Assembly (NCBI GenBank): GCA_958298945.1
Contig: OY282610.1
Location: 54,071,667 to 54,135,666, forward strand
Reading direction: 5' to 3'
DNA: 64,000 nt
From: Atherix ibis
Lineage: Eukaryota > Arthropoda > Insecta > Diptera > Athericidae
This document shows positions 1-11,037 of this stretch, piece by piece. Position numbers and translations under genes: made by a program. The stretch's first letter is position 1. Every line of letters starts with the position of its first letter. The notes under the pieces are model-generated. The model saw nothing but the letters and a program-made list of their open reading frames with translations. It was not told the DNA's origin and did no database searches.

Positions 1-61
1 TAATTTTTATACAAAAAAAATGAATTTTAAGAAAGAAAACCATAAATTTTATGAATTTTTT
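1..61 (+). repeat. Tail of an A monomer cut by the window start
   Basis: This is the 3' third of the A monomer preceding the first core. It carries the atgaattttaagaaag variant that marks the last (J) monomer before c1 in most units, so the preceding unit, outside the window, probably ended with a normal J monomer. Confidence 0.9.
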
Positions 62-258
62 CTCAAAACCACCAACAAAAATTTATCCAGAAAGAATTTT
101 CTCATTCCAATGAGAATAATATGAATTGGAGAAGCTTTGCCTGAAAGTGCACAATCCTACCCCAAACAAACATCTCCAAAAAACCACCATTTTCATAGAG
201 AAAAACAAATTTTAAGAGAAAGTGGACTCAGTGTAATAATTGTTGCCTCCTATTTTTT
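62..258 (+). repeat. Core monomer c1 (reference copy, unit 1)
   Basis: The first 90 bp follow the A monomer closely: ctcaaaaccaccaac, atttatccag, then the aagctttgcctgaaagt block. Three differences mark c1: ctcaaaacc for ctcaaaatc, agaaagaattttctc for agaaaggatattctc, and aatgagaataatatgaattgg. After gtgcacaatcataccc the sequence departs from A, keeping only short matches such as aaattttaag. The 3' boundary with c2 is set at attttttgagaaaac and is approximate. Confidence 0.75.
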
Positions 259-402
259 GAGAAAACTGGGTGCCTGGTGTAAAAATTGGATTTTCGTGAA
301 TATTGTCACAAATTTTCGATTTTTGTGGTTTTTTGCATATCTTTAGGTGGTCAATTTATTTTGCTTTCAGTAAATAAAAAATTTAATTTTAGGCAATTTT
401 TT
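259..402 (+). repeat. Core segment c2, weak monomer homology, possibly inverted
   Basis: This is the only core stretch without an obvious forward match to the A monomer. A hand count gives G about twice C on this strand, whereas the A monomer has C above G (about 30 to 19). Its reverse complement has short matches to A: an aatattc followed by tccaat, from 285-290 and 298-304, resembling the gatattctcattccaat region. A forward reading, with attttttgagaaaac taken as attttttctcaaaatc, is also possible. c1 plus c2 is 341 bp, close to two monomers. Confidence 0.5.
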
Positions 403-578
403 TTTAATAGTGCTCACAAAAATTTATTCTGAAAGGATATTCCTTTTTCGATCAGGATAATATGGATCTAGAAGGCTATGTTAAAGTGTATGTAATGAAA
501 CCATGAAACAAATTGCCATTTTTATCCAAAAAAGCAAACTTTATTTTTAAAAAAATACAGCGAACTTTAGGTATTTTT
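403..578 (+). repeat. Core monomer c3 (reference copy, unit 1)
   Basis: Diverged monomer of about 176 bp that aligns with A across its middle: acaaaaatttattctgaaagg matches acaaaaatttatccagaaagg with two differences, followed by gatattcc, a gatcaggataatatgg block, agaaggctatgttaaagtgt and aatgaaaccat. It carries the single XbaI-type TCTAGA of each core, in ggatctagaagg. Boundaries come from alignment by eye and may be off by a few bases. Confidence 0.8.
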
Positions 579-763
579 TTTTAAAACGCCTGGAAAAAAT
601 TTTTCTGTAAGGACTTTTTTAGTCCGATCAGGATAATAAGAATAATTATTAGTTTCACATATGTATGCGCATTAACATCATTAAACAAATTTTCGAAAAA
701 ATTTCCTTTTTCATAGAAAAATAGAAATTTAAAAAAAAATTTAATGATCTTTTGGCAAATTTT
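579..763 (+). repeat. Core monomer c4 (reference copy, unit 1)
   Basis: The most diverged of the clearly homologous core monomers, about 185 bp. Against A it keeps ctgtaagga (A: cagaaagga), tccgatcaggataata (A: tccaatcgagaaaata) and cattaacatcattaaacaa (A: caatgacaccataaaaacaa). Its 3' half is very A/T-rich, with aaatttaaaaaaaaattt. It carries a short perfect inverted repeat at 611-625 and one CATATG. Confidence 0.8.
611..625. other. Short inverted repeat GGACT-TTTTT-AGTCC in c4
   Basis: Perfect 5-bp arms around a 5-base T loop, in c4 of nearly every core. In units 4 and 5 one arm is changed (ggatt/agtcc); in unit 23 the loop reads tattt while the arms stay intact. A stem-loop or cruciform is possible but the arms are short. 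The T run does not follow the stem, so it is not a bacterial-type terminator. Confidence 0.5.
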
Positions 764-947
764 TCTCAAAACTCCCACCGAAATTTATCGTGACATGTCA
801 TTTTCCTTCCAATCATTATATTAAGAGTCATAGAAGGTTTGCCTGAAAGTGTGCAATGACACCACAAAATAAATTCTAAAAAACCTTAATTTTTATACAA
901 AAAAAACGAATTTTAATAAAGAAAACAATTAATTTTATGAATTTTTT
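764..947 (+). repeat. Core monomer c5 (reference copy, unit 1)
   Basis: About 184 bp. The first half is diverged (cccaccgaaatttatcgtgac, atgtcattttccttccaatc). The second half is nearly an A monomer: agaaggtttgcctgaaagtg, gcaatgacaccacaaaataa and aaaccttaatttttatac. It lacks the AAGCTT found in A because the block reads aaggtt. It ends in the aataaagaaaacaattaatttt variant that normally leads into the first A monomer. Confidence 0.85.
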
Positions 948-1681
948 CTCAAAATCACCAACAAAAATTTATCCAGAAAGGATATTCTCATTCCAATCGA
1001 GAAAATATGTATTGGAGAAGCTTTGCCTGAAAGTACGCAATGACACCATAAAAACAATTCTAAAAACCTTAATTTGTATACAAAAAAAAACGAATTTTAA
1101 GAAAGAAAACTATAAATTTTATGAATTTTTTCTCAAAATCACCAACAAAAATTTATCCAGAAGGTATATTCTCATTCCAATCGAGAAAATATGTATTGGA
1201 GAAGCTTTGCCTGAAAGTATGCAATGACACCATAAAACAATTCTAAAAACCTTAATTTGTATACAAAAAAAAACGAATTTTAGGAAAGAAAACTATAAAT
1301 TTTATGAATTTTTTCTCAAAATCACCAACAAAAATTTATCCAGAAAGGATATTCTCATTCCAATCGAGAAAATATGCATTGGAGAAGCTTTGTCTAAAAG
1401 TACGCAATGACACCATAAAAACCGTTCTAAAAACCTTAATTTTTATACAAAAAAAAACGAATTTTAATAAAGAAAACAATTAATTTTATGAATTTTTTCT
1501 CAAAATCACCAACAAAAATTTATCCAGAAAGGATATTCTCATTCCAATCGAGAAAATATGCATTGGAGAAGCTTTGCCTAAAAGTACGCAATGACACCAT
1601 AAAAACCGTTCTAAAAACCTTAATTTTTATACAAAAAAAACGAATTTTAAGAAAGAAAACCATAAATTTTATGAATTTTTT
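948..1681 (+). repeat. A-monomer run of unit 1 (reference A monomers)
   Basis: Four tandem A monomers starting at 948, 1132, 1315 and 1499, differing at only a few positions each. Each contains an A run after tatac, the gaattttttctcaaaatcac block, ccagaaaggatattctc, aagcttt with AAGCTT, and gcaatgacaccataaaa. Length is 183 or 184 bp depending mainly on the A run (eight or nine A) before cgaatttt. This run is the part that changes copy number between units. Confidence 0.93.
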
Positions 1682-3302
1682 CTAAAAATCACCAACAAAA
1701 ATTTATCCAGAAATGATATTCTCATTCCAATCGAGAAAATATTCATTGGAGAAGCTTTGCCTGAAAGTGCACAATCATACCCCAAACAAACATCTCCAAA
1801 AAACCACCATTGTCATAGAGAAAAACAAATTTTAAGAGAAAGTGGACTCAGTGTAATAATTGTTGCCTCCTATTTTTTGAGAAAACTGGGTGCCTGGTGT
1901 AAAAATTGGATTTTCGTGAATATTGTCACAAATTTTCGAATTTTTGTGGTTTTTTGCATATCTTTAGGTGGTCAATTTATTTTGCTTTCAGTAAATAAAA
2001 AATTTAATTTTAGGCAATTTTTTTTTAATAGTGCTCACAAAAATTTATTCTGAAAGGATATTCCTTTTTCGATCAGGATAATATGGATCTAGAAGGCTAT
2101 GTTAAAGTGTATGTAATGAAACCATGAAACAAATTGCCATTTTTATCCAAAAAAGCAAACTTTATTTTTTTAAAAATACAGCGAACTTTAGGTATTTTTT
2201 TTTAAAACGCCTGGAAAAAATTTTCCTGTAAGGACTTTTTTAGTCCGATCAGGATAATAAGAATAATTATTAGTTTCACATATGTATGCGCATTAACATC
2301 ATTAAACAAATTTTCGAAAAAATTTCCTTTTTCATAGAAAAATAGAAATTTAAAAAAAAATTTAATGATCTTTTGGCAAATTTTTCTCAAAACTCCCACC
2401 GAAATTTATCGTGACATGTCATTTTCCTTCCAATCATTATATTAAGAGTCATAGAAGGTTTGCCTGAAAGTGTGCAATGACACCACAAAATAAATTCTAA
2501 AAAACCTTAATTTTTATACAAAAAAAACGAATTTTAATAAAGAAAACAATTAATTTTAAGAATTTTTTCTCAAAATCACCAACAAAAATTTATCCAGAAA
2601 GGATATTCTCATTCCAATCGAGAAAATATGCATTGGAGAAGCTTTGCCTGAAAGTACGCAATGACACCATAAAAACAATTCTAAAAACATTAATTTGTAT
2701 ACAAAAAAAAATAATTTTAAGAAAGAAAACTATAAATTTTATGAATTTTTTCTCAAAATCACCAACAAAAATTTATCCACAAAGGATATTCTCATTCCAA
2801 TCGAGAAAATATGTATTGGAGAAGCTTTGCCTGAAAGTACGCAATGACACCATAAAAACAATTCTAAAAACCTTAATTTGTATACAAAAAAAAACGAATT
2901 TTAGGAAAGAAAACTATAAATTTTATGAATTTTTTCTCAAAATCACCAACAAAAATTTATCCAGAAAGGATATTCTCATTCCAATCGAGAAAATATGCAT
3001 TGGAGAAGCTTTGCCTAAAAGTACGCAATGACACCATAAAAACCGTTCTAAAAACCTTAATTTTTATACAAAAAAAACGAATTTTAAGAAAGAAAACCAT
3101 AAATTTTATGAATTTTTTCTCAAAATCACCAACAAAAATTTATCCAGAAATGATATTCTCATTCCAATCGAGAAAATATGCATTGGAGAAGCTTTGCCTG
3201 AAAGTACGCAATAACACCATAAAAACAATTCTAAAAACCTTAATTTTTATACAAAAAAAAATGAATTTTTAGAAAGAAAACCATAAATTTTATGAATTTT
3301 TT
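1682..3302 (+). repeat. HOR unit 2, n=4 (T-T-C-J), hybrid c1, 1621 bp
   Basis: c1 begins as a J monomer (aaatgatattctc, cgagaaaatattcattgg, and ctaaaaatc for ctcaaaacc) and changes to true c1 at gtgcacaatcataccc, so J and the front of c1 are fused. A monomers start near 2569, 2752, 2936 and 3119. The first is a T/C mixture (gcattgg with gaaag). Other variants are accattgtcatag in c1 and atccacaaagg in the second A. Confidence 0.92.
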
Positions 3303-4922
3303 CTCAAAACCACCAACAAAAATTTATCCAGAAAGAATTTTCTCATTCCAATGAGAATAATATGAATTGGAGAAGCTTTGCCTGAAAGTGCACAATCATA
3401 CCCCAAACAAACATCTCCAAAAAACCACCATTTTCATAGAGAAAAACAAATTTTAAGAGAAAGTGGACTCAGTGTAATAATTGTTGCCTCCTATTTTTTG
3501 AGAAAACTGGGTGCCTGGTGTAAAAATTGGATTTTCGTGAATATTGTCACAAATTTTCGAATTTTTGTGGTTTTTTGCATATCTTTAGGTGGTCAATTTA
3601 TTTTGCTTTCAGTAAATAAAAAATTTAATTTTAGGCAATTTTTTTTTAATAGTGCTCACAAAAATTTATTCTGAAAGGATATTCCTTTTTCGATCAGGAT
3701 AATATGGATCTAGAAGGCTATGTTAAAGTGCATGTAATGAAACCATGAAACAAATTGCCATTTTTATCCAAAAAAGCAAACTTTATTTTTAAAAAAATAC
3801 AGCGAACTTTAGGTATTTTTTTTTAAAACGCCTGGAAAAAATTTTCCTGTAAGGACTTTTTTAGTCCGATCAGGATAATAAGAATAATTATTAGTTTCAC
3901 ATATGTATGCGCATTAACATCATTTAACAAATTTTCGAAAAAATTTCCTTTTTCATAGAAAAATAGAAATTTAAAAAAAAATTTAATGATCTTTTGGCAA
4001 ATTTTTCTCAAAACTCCCACCGAAATTTATCGTGACATGTCATTTTCCTTCCAATCATTATATTAAGGGTCATAGAAGGTTTGCCTGAAAGTGTGCAATG
4101 ACACCACAAAATAAATTCTAAAAAACCTTAATTTTTATACAAAAAAACGAATTTTAATAAAGAAAACAATTAATTTTATGAATTTTTTCTCAAAATCACC
4201 AACAAAAATTTATCCAGAAAGGATATTCTCATTCCAATCGAGATAATATGTATTGGAGAAGCTTTGCCTAAAAGTACGCAATGACACCATAAAAAAAATT
4301 CTAAAAACCTTAATTTGTATACAAAAAAAAACGAATTTTAAGAAAGAAAACTATAAATTTTATGAATTTTTTCTCAAAATCACCAACAAAAATTTATCCA
4401 GAAAGGATATTCTCATTCCAATCGAGAAAATATGTATTGGAGAAGCTTTGCCTGAAAGTACGCAATGACACCATAAAAACAATTCTAAAAACCTTAATTT
4501 GTATACAAAAAAAAACGAATTTTAGGAAAGAAAACTATAAATTTTATGAATTTTTTCTCAAAATCACCAACAAAAATTTATCCAGAAAGGATATTCTCAT
4601 TCCAATCGAGAAAATATGCATTGGAGAAGCTTTGCCTAAAAGTACGCAATGACACCATAAAAACCGTTCTAAAAACCTTAATTTTTATACAAAAAAAACG
4701 AATTTTAAGAAAGAAAACCATAAATTTTATGAATTTTTTCTCAAAATCACCAACAAAAATTTATCCAGAAATGATATTCTCATTCCAATCGAGAAAATAT
4801 GTATTGGAGAAGCTTTGCCTGAAAGTACGCAATGACACCATAAAAACAATTCTAAAAACCTTAATTTTTATACAAAAAAAATGAATTTTAAGAAAGAAAA
4901 CCATAAATTTTATGAATTTTTT
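3303..4922 (+). repeat. HOR unit 3, n=4 (T-T-C-J), 1620 bp
   Basis: A monomers start at 4189, 4373, 4557 and 4740. The first has cgagataatatgtattgg with cctaaaag and an A-rich aaaaaaaattct. J has gtattgg instead of gcattgg. c5 has attaagggtc. These variants recur exactly one unit downstream in unit 4. c3 has aaagtgcatg and c4 has catttaac. Confidence 0.93.
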
Positions 4923-6542
4923 CTCAAAACCACCAACAAAAATTTATCCAGAAAGAATTTTCTCATTCCAATGAGAATAATATGAATTGGAGAAGCTTTG
5001 CCTGAAAGTGCACAATCATACCCCAAACAAACATCTCCAAAAAACCACCATTTTCATAGAGAAAAACAAATTTTAAGAGAAAGTGGACTCAGTGTAATAA
5101 TTGTTGCCTCCTATTTTTTGAGAAAACTGGGTGCCTGGTGTAAAAATTGGATTTTCGTGAATATTGTCACAAATTTTCGAATTTTTGTGGTTTTTTGCAT
5201 ATCTTTAGGTGGTCAATTTATTTTGCTTTCAGTAAATAAAAAATTTAATTTTAGGCAATTTTTTTTTAATAGTGCTCACAAAAATTTATTCTGAAAGGAT
5301 ATTCCTTTTTCGATCAGGATAATATGGATCTAGAAGGCTATGTTAAAGTGTATGTAATGAAACCATGAAACAAATTGCCATTTTTATCCAAAAAAGCAAA
5401 CTTTATTTTTAAAAATATACAGCGAACTTTAGGTATTTTTTTTTAAAACGCCTGGAAAAAATTTTCTTGTAAGGATTTTTTTAGTCCGATCAGGATAATA
5501 AGAATAATTATTAATTTCACATATGTATGCGCATTAACATCATTAAACAAATTTTCGAAAAAATTTCCTTTTTCATAGAAAAATAGAAATTTAAAAAAAA
5601 ATTTAATGATCTTTTGGCAAATTTTTCTCAAAACTCCCACCGAAATTTATCGTGACATGTCATTTTCCTTCCAATCATTATATTAAGGGTCATAGAAGGT
5701 TTGCCTGAAAGTGTGCAATGACACCACAAAATAAATTCTAAAAAACCTTAATTTTTATACAAAAAAACGAATTTTAATAAAGAAAACAATTAATTTTATG
5801 AATTTTTTCTCAAAATCACCAACAAAAATTTATCCAGAAAGGATATTCTCATTCCAATCGAGATAATATGTATTGGAGAAGCTTTGCCTAAAAGTACGCA
5901 ATGACACCATAAAAAAAATTCTAAAAACCTTAATTTGTATACAAAAAAAAACGAATTTTAAGAAAGAAAACTATAAATTTTATGAATTTTTTCTCAAAAT
6001 CACCAACAAAAATTTATCCAGAAAGGATATTCTCATTCCAATCGAGAAAATATGTATTGGAGAAGCTTTGCCTGAAAGTACGCAATGACACCATAAAAAC
6101 AATTCTAAAAACCTTAATTTGTATACAAAAAAAAACGAATTTTAGGAAAGAAAACTATAAATTTTATGAATTTTTTCTCAAAATCACCAACAAAAATTTA
6201 TCCAGAAAGGATATTCTCATTCCAATCGAGAAAATATGCATTGGAGAAGCTTTGCCTAAAAGTACGCAATGACACCATAAAAACCGTTCTAAAAACCTTA
6301 ATTTTTATACAAAAAAAACGAATTTTAAGAAAGAAAACCATAAATTTTATGAATTTTTTCTCAAAATCACCAACAAAAATTTATCCAGAAATGATATTCT
6401 CATTCCAATCGAGAAAATATGTATTGGAGAAGCTTTGCCTGAAAGTACGCAATGACACCATAAAAACAATTCTAAAAACCTTAATTTTTATACAAAAAAA
6501 ATGAATTTTAAGAAAGAAAACCATAAATTTTATGAATTTTTT
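4923..6542 (+). repeat. HOR unit 4, n=4 (T-T-C-J), 1620 bp
   Basis: The A run (5809, 5993, 6177, 6360) repeats the unusual variants of unit 3. The core instead shares with unit 5 aaaaatatacagcg, attttcttgtaaggattt and attaatttcac. This copy therefore pairs with its left neighbour in c5 and the A run, and with its right neighbour in c1-c4. Confidence 0.93.
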
Positions 6543-8348
6543 CTCAAAACCACCAACAAAAATTTATCCAGAAAGAATTTTCTCATTCCAATGAGAATAA
6601 TATGAATTGGAGAAGCTTTGCCTGAAAGTGCACAATCATACCCCAAACAAACATCTCCAAAAAACCACCATTTTCATAGAGAAAAACAAATTTTAAGAGA
6701 AAGTGGACTCAGTGTAATAATTGTTGCCTCCTATTTTTTGAGAAAACTGGGTGCCTGGTGTAAAAATTGGATTTTCGTGAATATTGTCACAAATTTTCGA
6801 ATTTTTGTGGTTTTTTGCATATCTTTAGGTGGTCAATTTATTTTGCTTTCAGTAAATAAAAAATTTAATTTTAGGCAATTTTTTTTTAATAGTGCTCACA
6901 AAAATTTATTCTGAAAGGATATTCCTTTTTCGATCAGGATAATATGGATCTAGAAGGCTATGTTAAAGTGTATGTAATGAAACCATGAAACAAATTGCCA
7001 TTTTTATCCAAAAAAGCAAACTTTATTTTTAAAAATATACAGCGAACTTTAGGTATTTTTTTTTAAAACGCCTGGAAAAAATTTTCTTGTAAGGATTTTT
7101 TTAGTCCGATCAGGATAATAAGAATAATTATTAATTTCACATATGTATGCGCATTAACATCATTAAACAAATTTTCGAAAAAATTTCCTTTTTCATAGAA
7201 AAATAGAAATTTAAAAAAAAATTTAATGATCTTTTGGCAAATTTTTCTCAAAACTCCCACCGAAATTTATCGTGACATGTCATTTTCCTTCCAATCATTA
7301 TATTAAGAGTCATAGAAAATTTGCCTGAAAGTGTGCAATGACACCACAAAATAAATTCTAAAAAACCTTAATTTTTATACAAAAAAAACGAATTTCAATA
7401 AAGAAAACAATTAATTTTATGAATTTTTTCTCAAAATCACCAACAAAAATTTATCCAGAAAGGATATTCTCATTCCAATCGAGAAAATATGTATTGGAGA
7501 AGCTTTGCCTGAAAGTACGCAATGACACCATAAAAACAATTCTAAAAACCTTAATTTGTATACAAAAAAAAAACGAATTTTAAGAAAGAAAACTATAAAT
7601 TTTATGAATTTTTTCTCAAAATCACCAACAAAAATTTATCCAGAAAGGATATTCTCATTCCAATCGAGAAAATATGTATTGGAGAAGCTTTGCCTGAAAG
7701 TACGCAATGACACCATAAAAACAATTCTAAAAACCTTAATTTGTATACAAAAAAAAACGAATTTTAGGAAAGAAAACTATAAATTTTATGAATTTTTTCT
7801 CAAAATCACCAACAAAAATTTATCCAGAAAGGATATTCTCATTCCAATCAAGAAAATATGCATTGGAGAAGCTTTGCCTAAAAGTACGCAATGACACCAT
7901 AAAAACCGTTCTAAAAACCTTAATTTTTATACGAAAAAAACGAATTTTAATAAAGAAAACAATTAATTTTATGAATTTTTTCTCCAAATCACCAACAAAA
8001 ATTTATCCAGAAAGGATATTCTCATTCCAATCGAGAAAATATGCATTGGAGAAGCTTTGCCTAAAAGTACGCAATGACACCATAAAAACCGTTCTAAAAA
8101 CCTTAATTTTTATACAAAAAAAAACGAATTTTAAGAAAGAAAGCCATAAATTTTATGAATTTTTTCTCAAAATCACCAACAAAAATTTATCCAGAAATGA
8201 TATTCTCATTCCAATCGAGAAAATATGCATTGGAGAAGCTTTGCCTGAAAGTACGCAATGACACCATAAAAACAATTCTAAAAACCTTAATTTTTATACA
8301 AAAAAAATGAATTTTAAGAAAGAAAACCATAAATTTTAAGAATTTTTT
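6543..8348 (+). repeat. HOR unit 5, n=5 (T-T-C-C-J), 1806 bp
   Basis: The core is like unit 4 up to c4; c5 then has catagaaaatttgcc. A monomers start near 7430, 7615, 7799, 7982 and 8166. The extra one is a second C monomer entered through aataaagaaaacaatt. Variants are aatttcaataaag before the first A, caatcaag in the third, ctccaaatc in the fourth and gaaagccat before the fifth. Confidence 0.92.
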
Positions 8349-9965
8349 CTCAAAACCACCAACAAAAATTTATCCAGAAAGAATTTTCTCATTCCAATGA
8401 GAATAATATGAATTGGAGAAGCTTTGCCTGAAAGTGCAGAATCATACCCCAAACAAACATCTCCAAAAAACCACCATTTTCATAGAGAAAAACAAATTTT
8501 AAGAGAAAGTGGACTCAGTGTAATAATTGTTGCCTCCTATTTTTTGAGAAAACTGGGTGCCTGGTGTAAAAATTGGATTTTCGTGAATATTGTCACAAAT
8601 TTTCGAATTTTTGTGGTTTTTTGCATATCTTTAGGTGGTCAATTTATTTTGCTTTCAGTAAATAAAAAATTTAATTTTAGGCAATTTTTTTTTAATAGTG
8701 CTCACAAAAATTTATTCTGAAAGGATATTCCTTTTTCGATCAGGATAATATGGATCTAGAAGGCTATGTTAAAGTGTATGTAATGAAACCATGAAACAAA
8801 TTGCCATTTTTATCCAAAAAAGCAAACTTTATTTTTAAAAAAATACAGCGAACTTTAGGTATTTTTTTTTAAAACGCCTGGAAAAAATTTTCCTGTAAGG
8901 ACTTTTTTAGTCCGATCAGGATAATAAGAATAATTATTAGTTTCACATATGTATGCGCATTAACATCATTAAACAAATTTTCGAAAAAATTTCCTTTTTC
9001 ATAGAAAAATAGAAAAAAAAAATTTAATGATCTTTTGGCAAATTTTTCTCAAAACTCCCACCGAAATTTATCGTGACATGTCATTTTCCTTCCAATCATT
9101 ATATTAAGAGTCATAGAAGGTTTGCCTGAAAGTGTGCAATGACACCACAAAATAAATTCTAAAAAACCTTAATTTTTATACAAAAAAAAACTAATTTCAA
9201 TAAAGAAAACAATTAATTTTATGAATTTTTTCTCAAAATCACCAACAAAAATTTATCCAGAAAGGATATTCTCATTCCAATCGAGAAAATATGTATTGGA
9301 GAAGCTTTGCCTGAAAGAACGCAATGACACCATAAAAACAATTCTAAAAACCTTAATTTGTATACAAAAAAAAACGAATTTTAAGAAAGAAAACTATAAA
9401 TTTTATGAATTTTTTCTCAAAATCACCAACAAAAATTTATCCAGAAAGGATATTCTCATTCCAATCGAAAAAATATGTATTGGAGAAGCTTTGCCTGAAA
9501 GTACGCAATGACACCATAAAAACAATTCTAAAAACCTTAATTTGTATACAAAAAAAAACGAATTTTAGGAAAGAAAACTATAAATTTTATGAATTTTTTC
9601 TCAAAATCACCAACAAAAATTTATCCAGAAAGGATATTCTCATTCCAATCGAGAAAATATGCATTGGAGAAGCTTTGCCTAAAAGTACGCAATGACACCA
9701 TAAAAACCGTTCTAAAAACCTTAATTTTTATACAAAAAAAACGAATTTTAAGAAAGAAAACCATAAATTTTATGAATTTTTTCTCAAAATCACCAACAAA
9801 AATTTATCCGGAAATGATATTCTCATTCCAATCGAGAAAATATGCATTGGAGAAGCTTTGCCTGAAAGTACGCAATGACACCATAAAAACAATTCTAAAA
9901 ACCTTAATTTTTATACAAAAAAAATGAATTTTAAGAAAGAAAACCATAAATTTTATGAATTTTTT
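8349..9965 (+). repeat. HOR unit 6, n=4 (T-T-C-J), 1617 bp
   Basis: c1 follows ttttaagaatttttt and has gtgcagaatc. c4 has lost a few bases (atagaaaaaaaaaattt), which accounts for the shorter unit. A monomers start near 9232, 9416, 9600 and 9783. Variants are cctgaaagaacgc in the first, cgaaaaaatatg in the second and atccggaaatg in J. Confidence 0.92.
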
Positions 9966-11037
9966 CTCAAAACCACCAACAAAAATTTATCCAGAAAGAA
10001 TTTTCTCATTCCAATGAGAATAATATGAATTGGAGAAGCTTTGCCTGAAAGTGCACAATCATACCCCAAACAAATATCTCCAAAAAACCACCATTTTCAT
10101 AGAGAAAAACAAATTTTAAGAGAAAGTGGACTCAGTGTAATAATTGTTGCCTCCTATTTTTTGAGAAAACTGGGTGCCTGGTGTAAAAATTGGATTTTCG
10201 TGAATATTGTCACAAATTTTCGAATTTTTGTGGTTTTTTGCATATCTTTAGGTGGTCAATTTATTTTGCTTTCAGTAAATAAAAATTTTAATTTTAGGCA
10301 ATTTTTTTTTAATAGTGCTCACAAAAATTTATTCTGAAAGGATATTCCTTTTTCGATCAGGATAATATGGATCTAGAAGGCTATGTTAAAGTGTATGTAA
10401 TGAAACCATGAAACAAATTGCCATTTTTATCCAAAAAAGCAAACTTTTTTTTTAAAAAAATACAGCGAACTTTAGGTATTTTTTTTTAAAACGCCTGGAA
10501 AAAATTTTCCTGTAAGGACTTTTTTAGTCCGATCAGGATAATAAGAATAATTATTAGTTTCACATATGTATGCGCATTAACATCATTAAACAAATTTTCG
10601 AAAAAATTTCCTTTTTCATAGAAAAATAGAAATTTAAAAAAAAATTTAATGATCTTTTGGCAAATTTTTCTCAAAACTCCCACCGAAATTTATCGTGACA
10701 TGTCATTTTCCTTCCAATCATTATATTAAGAGTCATAGAAGGTTTGCCTGAAAGTGTGCAATGACACCACAAAATAAATTCTAAAAAACCTTAATTTTTA
10801 TACAAAAAAAAACGAATTTTAATAAAGAAAACAATTAATTTTATGAATTTTTTCTCAAAATCACCAACAAAAATTTATCCAGAAAGGATATTCTCATTCC
10901 AATCGAGAAAATATGTATTGAAGAAGCTTTGCCTGAAAGTACGCAATGACACCATAAAAACAATTCTAAAAACCTTAATTTGTATACAAAAAAAAACGAA
11001 TTTTAAGAAAGAAAACCATAAATTTTATGAATTTTTT
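9966..11037 (+). repeat. HOR unit 7, n=1 (T only), 1072 bp
   Basis: Minimal unit: core plus one A monomer at 10854, a T type with attgaagaag that joins straight to the next c1. c2 has aaaaattttaattttagg and c3 has gcaaacttttttttt, both shared with unit 8. c1 has caaatatctcc. Confidence 0.92.

Larger units (their letters stand above)
62..1681 (+). repeat. HOR unit 1, n=4 (T-T-C-C), 1620 bp
   Basis: Core 62-947; A monomers start at 948, 1132, 1315 and 1499. Private variants are aatcctacc in c1, one base missing from the run after attttcga in c2, and aatttttctg for aattttcctg in c4. The second A monomer is 183 bp because it has ataaaacaa for ataaaaacaa. The unit lacks a separate J monomer: J is fused with c1 of the next unit. 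Confidence 0.93.

Noticed and set aside
137..430. A TTG-initiated frame of about 98 codons across c1-c3, present in most cores
   Set aside because: It is open because the copies are recent. It is broken by single-base changes in several cores (1, 10, 12, 16, 22, 36), has no ATG start or recognisable domain, and ends inside the low-complexity c3 sequence.
611..640. Rho-independent terminator at the GGACT/AGTCC inverted repeat
   Set aside because: The T run is in the loop and not after the stem, the stem is 5 bp, and the context is eukaryotic satellite.
581..778. Minus-strand frame of 65 codons over c4/c5, repeated in about 30 units
   Set aside because: Hydrophobic and lysine/phenylalanine-rich as expected from A/T runs. 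It varies by amino-acid-changing substitutions and is lost through one-base A/T-run changes or the unit 15 deletion. I see no sign of coding constraint.
937..1227. Repeated frame beginning MNFFSKSPTKIYPE in the A monomers
   Set aside because: The same monomers are open in a second forward frame, and 184 bp is not a multiple of three, so the frame changes from monomer to monomer. This is not a repeat protein.
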